The position numbers and the translations under genes are program-made. A stretch of DNA of 64,000 nt from NCBI RefSeq assembly GCF_000731315.1, contig NZ_HG938354.1, forward strand, positions 1,054,001 through 1,118,000. The letters run 5' to 3'. Below are positions 28,732 to 39,475 of this stretch, piece by piece. The first letter of the stretch is position 1; the number at the start of each line of letters is the position of its first letter. The notes under the pieces were generated by a model, which did no database searches, was not told where the DNA came from, and saw only the letters and a list, made by a program, of their open reading frames with translations. Origin of the DNA: Neorhizobium galegae bv. orientalis str. HAMBI 540 (lineage in GTDB: Bacteria > Pseudomonadota > Alphaproteobacteria > Rhizobiales > Rhizobiaceae).

Positions 28732-30231
28732 ATGAGCGCGAACTACGAAAATGACAGCGCCTTTCACGCGAAGGTGATAGAGGATGTGCTGTCTGGACAT
28801 CACGATAGGACGGCCAAACGCCGTAACAAGCATCTCAATGTGGCAACGGGTGAAGATGCGAGCAGCCTGGGCAACTCCTCAACGCCCCGATCCGACGTGA
28901 AGTCGAACGTTAAATCAATTCCTGGAGTGATGACCATCCGCGGCTGCGCCTATGCAGGCTCAAAGGGTGTCGTTTGGGGCCCGATCAAGGACATGGTCCA
29001 CATCTCGCATGGACCGGTTGGGTGCGGTCAGTATTCGTGGTCGCAGCGCCGCAACTACTATATGGGTCAAACAGGAATCGATACCTTTGTCACCATGCAA
29101 TTTACTTCGGACTTTCAAGAGAAGGATATCGTTTTTGGCGGCGACAAAAAACTGGAAAAGGTTATCGATGAGATCGAAGAACTGTTTCCGCTGAACAACG
29201 GCGTTACAATACAATCCGAATGCCCGATCGGCCTGATCGGCGACGACATCGAGGCTGTATCTCGGAAGAAGGCAGCAGAATACAAAAAAACGATTGTGCC
29301 GGTGCGTTGCGAGGGCTTTCGTGGTGTTTCCCAGTCTCTCGGCCACCACATCGCCAACGATGCTATACGAGATTGGATCTTCGACAAGAAGAACCCGGAT
29401 TTTACGCCCGGTGCCTTCGACGTTAACGTCATAGGCGATTACAACATAGGTGGTGACGCATGGGCATCGCGCCTTTTACTCGAGGAGGTCGGCCTGCGAG
29501 TGATCGGTAACTGGTCTGGAGATGCCACGCTCGCTGAAATAGAGCGCGCACCGAAAGCCAAGCTAAACCTAATCCACTGCTACCGCTCGATGAATTACAT
29601 ATCACGGCACATGGAAGAGAAGTACGACGTCCCTTGGATGGAGTACAATTTTTTTGGTCCAACTCAGATCGCGACCTCGCTACGCGCCATAGCCAAGCAC
29701 TTTGGGCCTCAGATCGAGGATACGACGGAAAAAGTAATCGCCAAGCATCAACCTTTCATCGATGCTGTGACGGACAGGTACGGTCCGCGCCTCAATGGCA
29801 AAAGGGTGATGCTCTACGTCGGCGGCTTGCGCCCCCGTCACGTCATTACTGCCTATGAGGATCTCGGGATGCAGGTCGTCGGCACAGGCTACGAATTCGG
29901 TCACGGTGATGATTATCAGCGAACCAGTCATTATACCAAAAAGGGCACTCTGATCTACGACGATCTCAATGGTTACGAACTTGAGAAATTCATCGATGCG
30001 ATTCGCCCTGACCTGGTCGGCTCGGGTATCAAGGAAAAATACACGGTACAGAAGATGGGCATACCGTTCCGTCAGATGCATTCTTGGGATTATTCCGGCC
30101 CGTATCACGGCTATGATGGCTTTGCGATTTTCGCCCGCGACATGGATCTCGCAATAAACAACCCGGTATGGGGCCTCTACGAGGCACCTTGGAAAAAGGC
30201 TACGGCACCCTCAGCGGTCGCAGCCGAATAG
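28732..30231 (+). CDS. nifD: Nitrogenase MoFe protein alpha chain NifD
   Basis: The alpha subunit of the alpha2-beta2 MoFe protein that reduces N2 at FeMo-cofactor. The ATG at 28732 ('[11 protein letters not shown]') after 'aggatcga' gives 499 residues and matches the known N-terminus pattern; the frame extends upstream without support. P-cluster cysteines are at residues 72 (GCAYAG), 98 (PVGCGQYSW) and 164 ([10 protein letters not shown]). The FeMo-cofactor Cys lies in '[10 protein letters not shown]' and the His in '[15 protein letters not shown]'. It follows nifH by about 100 nt. The N-terminal stretch before '[12 protein letters not shown]' is somewhat divergent, a variable region in the family. 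Confidence 0.98.
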   Translation: MSANYENDSAFHAKVIEDVLSGHHDRTAKRRNKHLNVATGEDASSLGNSSTPRSDVKSNVKSIPGVMTIRGCAYAGSKGVVWGPIKDMVHISHGPVGCGQYSWSQRRNYYMGQTGIDTFVTMQFTSDFQEKDIVFGGDKKLEKVIDEIEELFPLNNGVTIQSECPIGLIGDDIEAVSRKKAAEYKKTIVPVRCEGFRGVSQSLGHHIANDAIRDWIFDKKNPDFTPGAFDVNVIGDYNIGGDAWASRLLLEEVGLRVIGNWSGDATLAEIERAPKAKLNLIHCYRSMNYISRHMEEKYDVPWMEYNFFGPTQIATSLRAIAKHFGPQIEDTTEKVIAKHQPFIDAVTDRYGPRLNGKRVMLYVGGLRPRHVITAYEDLGMQVVGTGYEFGHGDDYQRTSHYTKKGTLIYDDLNGYELEKFIDAIRPDLVGSGIKEKYTVQKMGIPFRQMHSWDYSGPYHGYDGFAIFARDMDLAINNPVWGLYEAPWKKATAPSAVAAE

Positions 30232-30329
30232 TCCCCCCTCTGTTCGTAGCCAGAAACTGCTAAAACGTGAAGTGCTTGAGGATAGGTAGGCCTCCGCGCA
30301 ACGGTACGGCCGTTGAGAAAGGTGACGCC

Positions 30330-31871
30330 ATGACGCGACCAGCCGAAAAAATCCTGGATCATGCTGCCCTGTTCCGCGAACCCGAATACAGGAAGATGTT
30401 GGGCGAGAAGAAGATAAACTTCGAATCGCCTCACCTGGACCAAGTCGCTTCGGATCAACGTGACTTCACCAAGACGTGGAAATATCGCGATAAAAATCTG
30501 GCTCGCGAAGCGCTCGTCGTTAACCCCGCCAAGGCGTGCCAGCCGTTAGGCGCGGTTTTCGCGGCCGCCGGCTTTGAGCGGACAATGTCTTTTGTACATG
30601 GAAGTCAGGGCTGCGCCGCCTACTATCGATCGCATCTGTCGCGCCATTTCAAGGAACCGTCCTCGCTGGTGTCCTCGTCAATGACTGAAGATGCAGCTGT
30701 ATTCGGTGGCTTGAAAAATATGGTCGACGGTCTTGCCAACGCTTACAAACTCTACGACCCGAAGATGATCGCAGTCTCGACCTCCTGTATGGCGGAGGTG
30801 ATTGGCGACGATTTACATGGTTTCATCGAGAATGCCAGGAACGAAGGATCCGTACCAGCGGATTTCGACGTGCCGTACGCACACACGCCGGCCTTCGTCG
30901 GAAGCCATGTGGATGGTTATGACAGCATGGTCAAAGGTGTACTGGAGCATTTTTGGGCCGGGAAAGAGCGCAGCGAAAACCCATATTCTATCAATATTAT
31001 CCCAGGTTTCGATGGCTTTTGTGTCGGCAACATACGCGAACTAAAGCGACTGCTCACTTTGATGGACGTGTCCTATGCATTTATTTCGGATGCCTCCGAT
31101 CAATTCGATACACCATCCGATGGTGAGTTCCGCATGTATGATGGAGGCACAAAGCTCGATGATGTGAAGGCGGCGCTCAACTCCGGCACGACGGTGTCGT
31201 TGCAGCACTATAATACTCGCAGGACCCTTGAATATTGCAAAGAAGTTGGACAGGAGACGGCTTCCTTCCACTATCCTCTCGGTGTCCAAGGGACTGACGA
31301 ATTTCTGATGAAGATATCCCAGATATCCGGAAAGACCATTTCCGAAACCATCCGGCTGGAGAGAGGCCGGTTGATCGATGCCATGGCAGACAGCCAGTCG
31401 TGGCTACACGGAAAGAAGTACGCCATCTATGGCGACCCCGACTTTGTTTATGCCATCGCACGTTTCATTATGGAGACTGGCGGCGAACCCACCCACTGTT
31501 TGGCCACCAATGGCACGTTGGCGTGGGAAAGCGAGATGAAGGAATTACTCGCATCGTCGCCCTTCGGCGAAGATGCGCAGGTTTGGGCTGGCAAGGATCT
31601 GTGGGCAATGAGATCCCTGTTGTTCACCGAACCGGTTGATCTACTGATCGGCAATTCCTATGGAAAATACCTTGAGCGGGATGCCGAGACTCCATTGATC
31701 CGACTGACGTTTCCAATCTTCGACCGGCACCACCACCACCGGTTTCCTCTCATGGGATATGTTGGAGGTCTGCGTGTCCTAACGGCTATCCTCGACAAGA
31801 TCTTCGACAAGCTGGATCATGAGACGATGAAGCTAGGTGCGACTGACTTTTCTTACGACCTTACCCGATAG
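30330..31871 (+). CDS. nifK: Nitrogenase MoFe protein beta chain NifK
   Basis: The beta subunit of the MoFe protein, sharing the P-cluster with NifD. The ATG at 30330 ('[15 protein letters not shown]') gives 513 residues and matches the family start; 'aaggtg' precedes it. P-cluster ligands are in '[17 protein letters not shown]', '[18 protein letters not shown]' and '[13 protein letters not shown]'. Downstream blocks '[16 protein letters not shown]' and '[10 protein letters not shown]'-like '[11 protein letters not shown]' are present. It lies 98 nt after nifD and 55 nt before nifE, as one transcription unit. Complete. Confidence 0.98.
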   Translation: MTRPAEKILDHAALFREPEYRKMLGEKKINFESPHLDQVASDQRDFTKTWKYRDKNLAREALVVNPAKACQPLGAVFAAAGFERTMSFVHGSQGCAAYYRSHLSRHFKEPSSLVSSSMTEDAAVFGGLKNMVDGLANAYKLYDPKMIAVSTSCMAEVIGDDLHGFIENARNEGSVPADFDVPYAHTPAFVGSHVDGYDSMVKGVLEHFWAGKERSENPYSINIIPGFDGFCVGNIRELKRLLTLMDVSYAFISDASDQFDTPSDGEFRMYDGGTKLDDVKAALNSGTTVSLQHYNTRRTLEYCKEVGQETASFHYPLGVQGTDEFLMKISQISGKTISETIRLERGRLIDAMADSQSWLHGKKYAIYGDPDFVYAIARFIMETGGEPTHCLATNGTLAWESEMKELLASSPFGEDAQVWAGKDLWAMRSLLFTEPVDLLIGNSYGKYLERDAETPLIRLTFPIFDRHHHHRFPLMGYVGGLRVLTAILDKIFDKLDHETMKLGATDFSYDLTR

Positions 31872-31926
31872 GAGGAACGGCCGGTCTGGGGGCCGGCTCT
31901 CTGTTCATCGATTTCAAGGCAACCCA

Positions 31927-33357
31927 ATGCTCTCAGTCAACTCGACACCTCAGGATTCCCTCAGCCAGCCCCTGCGCAAGATAAGCGGCGGCAATGGTGC
32001 CAAAAGGCCGATCAACCTAGGAGCCGCCGCGGGCTGCGCGTTTGACGGCGCCAAAGTAGTGTTACAGCCTATTTCCGACGTAGCCCATCTAGTACATGCG
32101 CCGTTGGCCTGCGAGGGCAATTCTTGGGACAATCGTGGGGCAGCATCGTCAGGTTCTAGGCTTTGGCGGACAAGCTTCACGACGGATTTAACTGAACTCG
32201 AAATATTGATGGGACACAGCGAGCGGAAGCTCTTCGAAGCCATCTGCGAGATCAAAAAAGACCACGCACCGGCAGCGATCTTTGTCTATGCAACTTGCGT
32301 CCCTGCAATGATCGGCGACGACATTGTGGCGGTATGTCGTTCCGCAACGGAAGAATTCGCCATTCCGGTGGTGCCGGTCAACGCGCCTGGCTTTCTCGGT
32401 GCGAAGAAGCTCGGCAATAGGCTCGCTGGCCAGGCGTTGTTTGACCATGTCATTGGCACAGTGGAGCCTGAGGACTGCGGACCTCACGACATCAATATCC
32501 TAGGCGAATTCAATATTTCCGGCGAATTCTGGCTCGTGAAGCCGCTCTTGGACACACTCGGCATCCGCGTTCGCGCCTGCATTCCTGGCGACGCCCGCTA
32601 TTTGCAGGTCGCCTCTGCTCACCGCGCGCGTGCGACTATGGTGGTCTGTTCGTCCGCCCTCATCAATCTTGCTCAAAAAATGGAGGAGCGCTGGGATATT
32701 CCCTTTTTTGAAGGCTCCTTCTATGGCATCTCTGGCACGTCGAACGCACTCCGGCGGATCGCTGGCCTGTTAGTCGAGAACGGCGCCGACGCCGAACTTC
32801 TCGATCGCGCGGAAGCGCTTATCTCGGTAGAAGAAAACAGAGCATGGAAACGGCTGGAAATATACCGGGCTGGGCTCAAGGGCAAGCGCGTCCTGCTCAA
32901 CACCGGCGGGGTGAAATCTTGGTCGTTGGTCCATGCGCTGTTGGAGATCGGCATGGAGATCGTGGCGACATCGGTCAAAAAATCTACCGATGACGATAGA
33001 GGTCGTATCAAGCAGGTTCTGAAAGAGGAGTGCCATCTGCATGACTCGATTGCCCCGAGCAGACTCTACTCGACGCTCACAGGAGGCAAAGCGGACATCA
33101 TGCTGTCGGGCGGTCGTACGCAATTCATCGCTCTTGAGGCAAAGGTGCCGTGGCTCGACATTAACCAGGAGCGGCGTCACGCTTATGCGGGCTATGAGGG
33201 AATGTTGCAGCTAGTGCGTCAGACCTACCTGGCAATCCACAACCCCATTTGGACAGAACTACGCGAACCGGCACCATGGGAGCAGCATCGGGATGCAAAC
33301 ATCAGGGAGCATGGCGAGCGCGAACCTGACCAAATCCCCCTTCAGTTCGGGCATTGA
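31927..33357 (+). CDS. nifE: FeMo-cofactor scaffold subunit NifE
   Basis: NifE with NifN forms the scaffold on which the NifB-derived cluster becomes FeMo-cofactor. The ATG at 31927 ('MLSVNSTPQDS') gives 476 residues. Cluster-type cysteines are kept in 'GAAAGCAFDGAKV', 'PLACEGNSWDNRG' and 'YATCVPAMIGDD'. The first about 35 residues are unlike the usual NifE N-terminus, which normally contains more cysteine/lysine-rich sequence before 'GAAAGGCAFDGA', and one Gly of that motif is missing. The rest is well conserved ('LGEFNISGEFW', 'NINQERRHAYAGY'-type 'INQERRHAYAGYEG'). Confidence 0.95.
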   Translation: MLSVNSTPQDSLSQPLRKISGGNGAKRPINLGAAAGCAFDGAKVVLQPISDVAHLVHAPLACEGNSWDNRGAASSGSRLWRTSFTTDLTELEILMGHSERKLFEAICEIKKDHAPAAIFVYATCVPAMIGDDIVAVCRSATEEFAIPVVPVNAPGFLGAKKLGNRLAGQALFDHVIGTVEPEDCGPHDINILGEFNISGEFWLVKPLLDTLGIRVRACIPGDARYLQVASAHRARATMVVCSSALINLAQKMEERWDIPFFEGSFYGISGTSNALRRIAGLLVENGADAELLDRAEALISVEENRAWKRLEIYRAGLKGKRVLLNTGGVKSWSLVHALLEIGMEIVATSVKKSTDDDRGRIKQVLKEECHLHDSIAPSRLYSTLTGGKADIMLSGGRTQFIALEAKVPWLDINQERRHAYAGYEGMLQLVRQTYLAIHNPIWTELREPAPWEQHRDANIREHGEREPDQIPLQFGH

Positions 33358-33376
33358 GGGCGGTTGAGATCCCCAA

Positions 33377-34723
33377 ATGGTCAATATCTTTTCCCAAACA
33401 AAAGCTGCGGCAATCAACCCACTGAAATCGTCTCAGCCGCTGGGGGCTGCCTTGGCGTTTCTTGGCATCGATCGTGCGATTCCCTTGATCCACGGCAGCC
33501 AAGGGTGTGCAAGCTTTGGGCTCGTGCTACTCGGAAGACATTTCAGCGAGACGATCCCTCTGCGCACTACAGCGATGGACGAAATCGTAACGGTTCTCGG
33601 CGGCGCGAAACGTCTTGAAGAAGCAATCCTCACTTTAAAGCCACGCGTCAAACCGCAACTTATCGGGATATGCACCTCCGCCCTGGTTGAGACTCGAGAT
33701 GACGACATCGCCGGTGAACTCTTGAAAATGAAGGGCGAGCGGGCCGCGGAGCTAAGTGGCACCGAGGTGGTGCTCGCCAGTTCGCCGGATTTCGCTGGAG
33801 CAATGGAGGAGGGCTGGTCCACGGCGGTTACCGCTCTTATCGAGGAGATTACGCTGCCCGGCGAACACCCACGCGATGCCACAAAAATTGCAGTCTTGCC
33901 AGGGTCGAACCTAACGGTTGCTGATCTCGAGCATTTGCGCGAGACAATAGAGCATTTCGGGTTAAACCCGATAATTTTGCCTGATCTGTCGGATTCGCTC
34001 GGCGGCATCATACCGGAGCAATGGGTTGCGACAACGTATGGCGGTACGAAAGTTGACGAAATTCGCCACCTCGGTTCGGCCATCCGGTGCATCGCCATCG
34101 GGGAACAAATGAGGCGACCGGCTGAAGCGTTGAAGCGAATAACAGGCGTCCCTTACGTGCTGCACGGATCCCTCACGGGCCTAAAGAACGCCGATCGATT
34201 CATCAGTCTACTCGCCGAGATTTCGTCAGAAGAAGCACCGCTGAGCATTCGGCGTCGCCGCATGCAATTGCAGGACGCGATGCTCGACGGGCACTTTCAC
34301 CTAACCGGCAAAAGAATAGCAATTGGCTCCGATCCGGATCAGTTGGTCCAGTTTATTGACTTCTTCACCGGGATGGGGGCGGAAGTAACCGTAGCTGTCT
34401 CCACGACTGGGATGTCCAAAGCACTTCAATCAGTTTCGCTCGAAACCATACATATCGGCGATCTTTGGAATCTTGAACACCTTGCTGCTGGGGCCGACCT
34501 TCTCGTTACTCATTCGCACGGCCGACAAGCAGCAGATCGGCTCAACATTCCGCTGATGCGCGTCGGCTTTCCCGTCTTCGACCGCTTGGGCAACCAACAC
34601 AAACTCACGATCCTCTATCAGGGAACGCGCGACCTGATCTACGAGGCTGCCAATATCATTCAGGCGAGCCAACACCAGCCAAACCCTGGGAGAACTGATT
34701 CGCCCCTGAATATGGAAGTGTAA
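33377..34723 (+). CDS. nifN: FeMo-cofactor scaffold subunit NifN
   Basis: The partner of NifE in FeMo-cofactor assembly; homologous to NifK. A 448-residue protein starting 'MVNIFSQTKAAAINPLKSSQ' with the conserved 'SQPLGAALAFLGIDRAIPLIHGSQGC' region (shown in part; Cys in HGSQGCASFG) and 'ICTSALVETRDDDIAG'. It starts 19 nt after nifE and ends 1 nt before nifX, so the three are translationally linked. Complete. Confidence 0.96.
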   Translation: MVNIFSQTKAAAINPLKSSQPLGAALAFLGIDRAIPLIHGSQGCASFGLVLLGRHFSETIPLRTTAMDEIVTVLGGAKRLEEAILTLKPRVKPQLIGICTSALVETRDDDIAGELLKMKGERAAELSGTEVVLASSPDFAGAMEEGWSTAVTALIEEITLPGEHPRDATKIAVLPGSNLTVADLEHLRETIEHFGLNPIILPDLSDSLGGIIPEQWVATTYGGTKVDEIRHLGSAIRCIAIGEQMRRPAEALKRITGVPYVLHGSLTGLKNADRFISLLAEISSEEAPLSIRRRRMQLQDAMLDGHFHLTGKRIAIGSDPDQLVQFIDFFTGMGAEVTVAVSTTGMSKALQSVSLETIHIGDLWNLEHLAAGADLLVTHSHGRQAADRLNIPLMRVGFPVFDRLGNQHKLTILYQGTRDLIYEAANIIQASQHQPNPGRTDSPLNMEV

Positions 34724-34724
34724 G

Positions 34725-35222
34725 ATGAGCTCCATTCGTCGTCTCTCGCTTGTCGACAAACGACTGCGGGAAATAGGGGCGGAGCGGCCTGCAGGTACCT
34801 TGCGGCTTGCGATCGCCACTCAAGACATGAAAAGGCTGAATGGCCATTTCGGATCCGCCGAACGATTTGCGATCTACGATGTGACGCCAGATTCGCTCAG
34901 TTTCATAGGAGCTGTTGTATTCGAAAATCTGTCTGATGAGTTGACCGGTCAACGAACACCGCATCACGAGCGCCTGGCCGCAAAAATCGCGGTTCTGTCC
35001 ACGTGCCAGCTTTTCTTTTGTATTGGTATTGGCGGACCTTCGGCGGCGAGAGTTATTTCGGCGAATATCCACCCGATCAAGCTGCCGCGGCCTGAAGGAA
35101 TAGGGGCGTTGCTGGCTCGTGTTCAGAGTAGGTTGAAAGCAGGCCCTCCACCATGGCTCCGTAGGGCCATAGCGCAGGCAGGTGCAACGGGAAAGAAAGC
35201 GAGCTTGGACGACAAAGGCTGA
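34725..35222 (+). CDS. nifX: FeMo-cofactor carrier NifX
   Basis: A 165-residue NifX-family protein that binds the cofactor precursor and moves it between NifB and NifEN. The domain runs from 'LRLAIATQDMKRLNGHFGSAERFAIYDV' (start of the NifX/NafY fold, quoted in part: LNGHFGSAERFAIYDV) to 'CIGIGGPSAARVISANIHPIKL'. An N-terminal extension of about 25 residues precedes it ('MSSIRRLSLVDKRLREIG'), which is usual in rhizobia. It starts directly after the nifN stop. Confidence 0.93.
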   Translation: MSSIRRLSLVDKRLREIGAERPAGTLRLAIATQDMKRLNGHFGSAERFAIYDVTPDSLSFIGAVVFENLSDELTGQRTPHHERLAAKIAVLSTCQLFFCIGIGGPSAARVISANIHPIKLPRPEGIGALLARVQSRLKAGPPPWLRRAIAQAGATGKKASLDDKG

Positions 35223-35453
35223 CGATGGCGAGCTTTGAAGTTCGAACAGTTATACCTCGTGCCAATGAGGAAACTGCGGTCAAGACGTCCACTGTCTCGT
35301 GCGGCTGATGCGAGCAAGGGAATCTCTGAATGATTCCGCAAAAAACCTCTCAGCCACGCGGACCACATCGGGTCGAGTTGCAGTCCAGATATGTTCCAGC
35401 TTTGCTGTTTGGGACATTGCTCGAGGAGAATACATTGCTTTGGAGTAATCGAA
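35223..35453. other. Gap between nifX and fdxB without a supported gene
   Basis: In many nif clusters small conserved genes (DUF269, DUF683) lie between nifX and fdxB. Here only a 27-codon frame (35225-35308, 'MASFEVRTVIPRANEE') and fragments are seen, none matching those families. The genes seem to have been lost. Confidence 0.5.
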
Positions 35454-35783
35454 ATGAACGGTTCAGGCTTCACCCGCGACGGCTGCAGTTGGATTCCGGA
35501 ATACCTAAACTTCGTCGATCCTGGGACGTGCATCGGCTGCGGGCGTTGCTTTAAGGTCTGCTCGCGTGAGGTCATGCACCTTTACGGGATTAATGACGCA
35601 GATCAGATACTTGGCGTCTGCCGCGGAGCGGAGGAAGATTTCGACGGAGAACTCACTCGCGTAATTATGGCGGTTGACTATCCCGGTCGCTGTATCGGCT
35701 GCGGAGCCTGCGCCCGCGTCTGTCCCAAGAATTGCCAGGTCCATGTAAGGGCTGACCTATTGCTGAGTGAACCTGATAAATAA
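35454..35783 (+). CDS. fdxB: nif-specific 2[4Fe-4S] ferredoxin FdxB
   Basis: A 109-residue ferredoxin III-type protein, proposed to donate electrons in nitrogenase function or cofactor synthesis. The ATG at 35454 ('MNGSGFTRDGCSWIPEYL') with GGAG 9 nt before it matches FdxB starts ('F..RDG..W.P.Y'). Two Cys clusters are visible: 'CIGCGRCFKVCSREVM' (about residues 25-40) and 'CIGCGACARVCPKNC' (about 82-96). The frame upstream of the ATG is not supported. Probably the last gene of the nifH operon. Confidence 0.92.
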   Translation: MNGSGFTRDGCSWIPEYLNFVDPGTCIGCGRCFKVCSREVMHLYGINDADQILGVCRGAEEDFDGELTRVIMAVDYPGRCIGCGACARVCPKNCQVHVRADLLLSEPDK

Positions 35784-36128
35784 TCCCTGTCTGCGGGGTA
35801 TTTCATATTCGTTGCACCGGTCGCTGCGTGCAAAGCGATCGTCACGGCAAACGGCAGGTCTCGTCTTAAGTTGGTGTCGTTTCGCAACGCCTTTTCGATG
35901 ACACGGGGTCATGATCCTAGGCTGAGGGCGCCCGTGCTCTTCGATGTGACATCAGACGGGGACGTCGCGACGCACGCGCCGTGCGCAACCCGACAACGAA
36001 TGCCATCCGTATAAACTGAGAGCAGTGGAGCCCATATGGATACCTGTACAACGTTCGCTTGTGGGACGATTTATATCTAGAAGTTGTGGCTAGATGACAC
36101 GCCGTGACGGAGCTTGGAGAAGCCTATC
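35784..36128. other. Intergenic region fdxB-fixA
   Basis: It must hold the fixA promoter. I find no full TGT-N10-ACA or -24/-12 site. The nearest candidate is 'TTGGTGTCGTTTCGCA' near 35871, whose GG-GC spacing is 9 instead of 10, so I do not call it. Confidence 0.4.
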
Positions 36129-37016
36129 ATGCACATCGTAGTTTGTATCAAGCAGGTGCCGGACTCTACCCAGATCCGTGTCCACCCGGTGACGAACACA
36201 ATCATGCGCCAAGGCGTGCCCACCATAATCAACCCCTACGACCTCTTTGCACTTGAGGAGGCGCTCAGGTTGCGCGACCTCTTTGCGCTTGAGGAGGCGC
36301 GCTGGTTGCGTGACCCCAGTCGTGGAAAGGTAACCGTTGTCACCATGGGCCCGCCGATGGCAGCGCAAGCGCTGCGCAAAGCGCTTACATACGGGGCAGA
36401 CCGCGCGGTACTCGTAACGGATCGCCGTTTCGCAGGTTCCGACACGCTAGCAACGTCATTTGCTCTATCTTGCGCTATCGCGAAGATCGGTGAACGTTTC
36501 GGTCCTCCCGATATTATCTTTACGGGCAAACAAACCATCGACGGCGATACCGCCCAAGTCGGACCGGGAATCGCCAAGTGCCTGAATATCCAGCAACTGA
36601 CCTATATCAAAAGGGTCACCCGCATCGATCATTTGCGGCGCTCAATTGACGTCGAGAGGTGTTTGGAGGGCGGGACACAGTTTATCGAGAGCAAAATGCC
36701 GTGCCTCATCACCATGTTGGACGGCCTCAACACTATTCGCCGCGGCTCTATCGATGAATCCTTGCGTGCCGCACGTTCTTCAATCCTGACGTGGGGTGTA
36801 GCAGATCTAGGCGTTAGGGACGTGGATAAATTCGGCTTGAAAGGATCGCCGACTGTCGTGAAGCGGGTATTTGCTCCTGCGCCGAGGGCGCAGAAATCCG
36901 TGCAACTCGGGACTGCTAACAAAACCGTGCGGCATGTCGCTGACGAGCTTGTGGCCTGGATATCCAGCCATCAACCGAAGTTGGCAGATGGGCCATTGTC
37001 CAAACCAGGTGCGTGA
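36129..37016 (+). CDS. fixA: Electron-transfer flavoprotein beta-type subunit FixA, with internal duplication
   Basis: FixA and FixB form an ETF-like flavoprotein which, with FixC and FixX, bifurcates electrons from NADH to reduce ferredoxin/flavodoxin for nitrogenase. The ATG at 36129 ('[20 protein letters not shown]') with GGAG upstream is the standard FixA start, giving 295 residues. The rest follows the family ('[19 protein letters not shown]', '[20 protein letters not shown]', '[19 protein letters not shown]'). A 36-nt tandem duplication repeats '[12 protein letters not shown]' as '[12 protein letters not shown]' at residues about 38-61. This adds 12 residues in frame before '[10 protein letters not shown]'. 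The effect on folding is unknown. Confidence 0.95.
   Translation: MHIVVCIKQVPDSTQIRVHPVTNTIMRQGVPTIINPYDLFALEEALRLRDLFALEEARWLRDPSRGKVTVVTMGPPMAAQALRKALTYGADRAVLVTDRRFAGSDTLATSFALSCAIAKIGERFGPPDIIFTGKQTIDGDTAQVGPGIAKCLNIQQLTYIKRVTRIDHLRRSIDVERCLEGGTQFIESKMPCLITMLDGLNTIRRGSIDESLRAARSSILTWGVADLGVRDVDKFGLKGSPTVVKRVFAPAPRAQKSVQLGTANKTVRHVADELVAWISSHQPKLADGPLSKPGA
36240..36311 (+). repeat. 36-bp tandem duplication inside fixA
   Basis: Copy 1 (36240-36275) and copy 2 (36276-36311) both start GACCTCTTTGC and differ at a few positions near the end (CTCAGGTTGCGC versus CGCTGGTTGCGT). It is exactly 12 codons, so the frame is kept. The differences show the duplication is not brand new. Confidence 0.92.
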
Positions 37017-37032
37017 GCAGAAAGGGCCAATT

Positions 37033-38163
37033 GTGGTCACTCAAGATAAGGGCACACTGTCTCCCGCTACCGGCCGTGGTGGAATGATGATGATGTTGCC
37101 AACACAGTTCCAGGATCATCGGCATGTCTGGGTTTACATTGAACTGGAGGAAAGTCAGGTCAATCCCGTCTCCATCGAATTGCTCGGCGAGGGCCGCAAG
37201 CTCGCTGACAAGCTAGGTGCTCAACTCGCCGGTGTCGTCATGGGTCCGCCGAAAGGCGGAGGCGGCGGCCCTGCCCTTGAAGAGGCCTTCGCCTATGGCG
37301 CCGATCTTGTCTACCTTGTTGAGTCCCAATTGCTGACCAATTATAGAAACGAGCCCTATACCAAGGCGCTGACAGACCTCGTCACCATACATAAACCCGA
37401 AATTCTACTTCTCGGTGCAACCACGCTCGGCCGCGACCTCGCAGGTTCCGTGGCAACAAGCTTGAAAACGGGCCTCACTGCCGATTGCACTGAACTGAAC
37501 ATCGATTCCGACGGATCTCTCGCCGCGACGCGCCCGACCTTCGGCGGTTCGCTATTGTGTACGATCTACACGCTCAGCTCTCGCCCACAAATGGCAACCG
37601 TGCGTCCTCGGGTGATGTCAATGCCTGAGCGACAAACCAAGCCAGTCGGGCGTATTATTCGGCATGAGCTTACAATGGTCGAGGAGGAGATTGCTACCAA
37701 AGTCATCGGTTTCCTTGCCGATAATCGATCCGACCGTCCGGATCTCGCCAAAGCTGACGTCGTGGTTGGATGTGGACTGGGGATCGGCGCGGCAATCAAC
37801 CTGAAGCATGTGGGCGCCCTCGCAAGAACAATCGGTGGGGAGATGGGTTGTACACGTCCATTGGTCCAAAAGGGTTGGGCGTCCTCGTTTAGGCAGATTG
37901 GCCAAACGGGTGTGACGATCCGACCGAAACTGTACATAGCCGCCGGAATATCGGGCGCGGTCCAGCACCGTGTCGGCGCCGAGGGCGCCGATTTGATCAT
38001 CGCGATTAACAATGATCCGCACGCGCCGATCTTTGATTTCGCCCATGTTGGGGTGGTGGCTGATGCACATCGGCTTTTGCCGGCACTGACAAAGGCGTTC
38101 TCTAGGCTAATGCCCTTGCGAGAGCGTCAACTTTGTGAACTGAGGGTGAAGGCCTATGAGTAG
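37033..38163 (+). CDS. fixB: Electron-transfer flavoprotein alpha-type subunit FixB
   Basis: The FAD-binding alpha-type subunit of the FixABCX complex. I choose the GTG at 37033 ('[17 protein letters not shown]'), 16 nt after the fixA stop and preceded by 'aaaggg', because it leaves about 17 residues before '[19 protein letters not shown]', as in other rhizobial FixB proteins. An ATG at 37084 is the alternative. Length 376 residues. Visible: '[27 protein letters not shown]' (in part [11 protein letters not shown]), the FAD-domain signature '[14 protein letters not shown]', 'VGCTRP'-like '[13 protein letters not shown]' and '[15 protein letters not shown]'. It overlaps fixC by 8 nt. Confidence 0.95.
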   Translation: MVTQDKGTLSPATGRGGMMMMLPTQFQDHRHVWVYIELEESQVNPVSIELLGEGRKLADKLGAQLAGVVMGPPKGGGGGPALEEAFAYGADLVYLVESQLLTNYRNEPYTKALTDLVTIHKPEILLLGATTLGRDLAGSVATSLKTGLTADCTELNIDSDGSLAATRPTFGGSLLCTIYTLSSRPQMATVRPRVMSMPERQTKPVGRIIRHELTMVEEEIATKVIGFLADNRSDRPDLAKADVVVGCGLGIGAAINLKHVGALARTIGGEMGCTRPLVQKGWASSFRQIGQTGVTIRPKLYIAAGISGAVQHRVGAEGADLIIAINNDPHAPIFDFAHVGVVADAHRLLPALTKAFSRLMPLRERQLCELRVKAYE

Positions 38164-39463
38164 GGAGCGTTTTGATGCCATCGTCGTAGGAGCCGGCATG
38201 TCCGGTAACGCGGCTGCTTACACAATGGCTAGCCGGGGTTTGAAGGTGCTGCAGTTGGAGCGAGGAGAGTATCCGGGTTCCAAGAACGTCCAAGGGGCCA
38301 TATTGTACGCCAACATGCTAGAGGGGATCGTTCCGAATTTTCGCGATGACGCGCCTCTTGAACGACATCTGGTCGAGCAGCGACTGTGGATTATGGACGA
38401 CACCTCGCACAGTGGGATGCACTATCGGTCACATGACTTCAATGAGCAAAGAGCAAACCGCTACACCATCGTCCGCGTTCAGTTCGACAAGTGGTTCGCG
38501 GGCAAAGTGCGTGAGGCCGGCGGAACAATCCTATGTGAGACAACGGCAACGAAACTTGCTCGTGATTGCAGTGGCAACGTCATCGGCGTCCACACTGATA
38601 GGGCGGGGCGGCCAATTCTTGCGGATGTCGTGGTTCTCGCTGAAGGCGTGAATGGGGTGCTTGGAACGCGGATGGGTTTGCGCGACATGCCGAAGTCGCA
38701 AAACGTGGCTCTTGCGGTCAAGGAAATGCACTTCTTGCCGGAGCACGTGATCGCGGAGCGCTTCGGGCTGACGGGAGACCAGGGCTGCGTCATCGAAGCA
38801 CTTGGAACAATCTCGCGGGGCATGGCCGGCCTAGGCTTCCTTTATACGAATCGAGATTCAATCTCCCTGGGGATCGGTTGCCTCGTCTCCGGGTTGGCTG
38901 AAAGTATGGAAAGTCCCCACACCGTTCTCAACGGCTTCAAGTGCCATCCCTCCATCAAGCCGCTGCTTGCAGGTTCAGAAGTAAAGGAATATGCCGCCCA
39001 TCTCATTCCGGAGGGAGGCTTCAGAGCAATCCCCGAGTTGCATGGTGAAGGCTGGGTTGTTGTAGGCGATGCGGCACAGCTGAACAATGCAGTCCATAGG
39101 GAGGGCTCAAACCTGGCCATGACGTCTGGCCAAATCGCGGGGGAGGCAATTTGTACAATAAAGAACCAAGGGAGGCTTATGACTAAGGATAATCTTTCCC
39201 TGTATAAGAGTATGTTGGACAAGTCCTTTGTTATAAAAGATCTAATCAAGCACAAAGATATGCCCGCCCTCTTGCATACCAATAGCCAAAGTTTGTTTTC
39301 AACCTATCCAAAGCTGCTATCGCAGGCAGCGCAGAGCTTTGTTCGAGTTGAAGGTTCGACAAAAATTGAAAAAGAAAAGGCAGCGATCGACGCCTTCATC
39401 AAGGCGCGGTCCCGTTGGGGCCTTGTAAGCGACGCCGTCCGCATCGCCCGTGCCTGGCGCTGA
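38156..39463 (+). CDS. fixC: FixC flavoprotein oxidoreductase
   Basis: A 435-residue FAD protein related to ETF-ubiquinone oxidoreductase, the quinone-linked member of FixABCX. The dinucleotide-binding motif at residues 7-12 is '[19 protein letters not shown]'. Further family blocks: '[20 protein letters not shown]', '[16 protein letters not shown]', '[21 protein letters not shown]' (split: [11 protein letters not shown] and HREGSNLAM). The start overlaps the fixB end. Complete. Confidence 0.96.
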   Translation: MSRERFDAIVVGAGMSGNAAAYTMASRGLKVLQLERGEYPGSKNVQGAILYANMLEGIVPNFRDDAPLERHLVEQRLWIMDDTSHSGMHYRSHDFNEQRANRYTIVRVQFDKWFAGKVREAGGTILCETTATKLARDCSGNVIGVHTDRAGRPILADVVVLAEGVNGVLGTRMGLRDMPKSQNVALAVKEMHFLPEHVIAERFGLTGDQGCVIEALGTISRGMAGLGFLYTNRDSISLGIGCLVSGLAESMESPHTVLNGFKCHPSIKPLLAGSEVKEYAAHLIPEGGFRAIPELHGEGWVVVGDAAQLNNAVHREGSNLAMTSGQIAGEAICTIKNQGRLMTKDNLSLYKSMLDKSFVIKDLIKHKDMPALLHTNSQSLFSTYPKLLSQAAQSFVRVEGSTKIEKEKAAIDAFIKARSRWGLVSDAVRIARAWR

Positions 39464-39475
39464 AGGAGAGTCGAA

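Noticed and set aside
35860..35890. Sigma-54 promoter for fixA (TTGGTGTCGTTTCGCA)
   Set aside because: GG to GC spacing is 9 instead of 10 nt and no NifA site is nearby.
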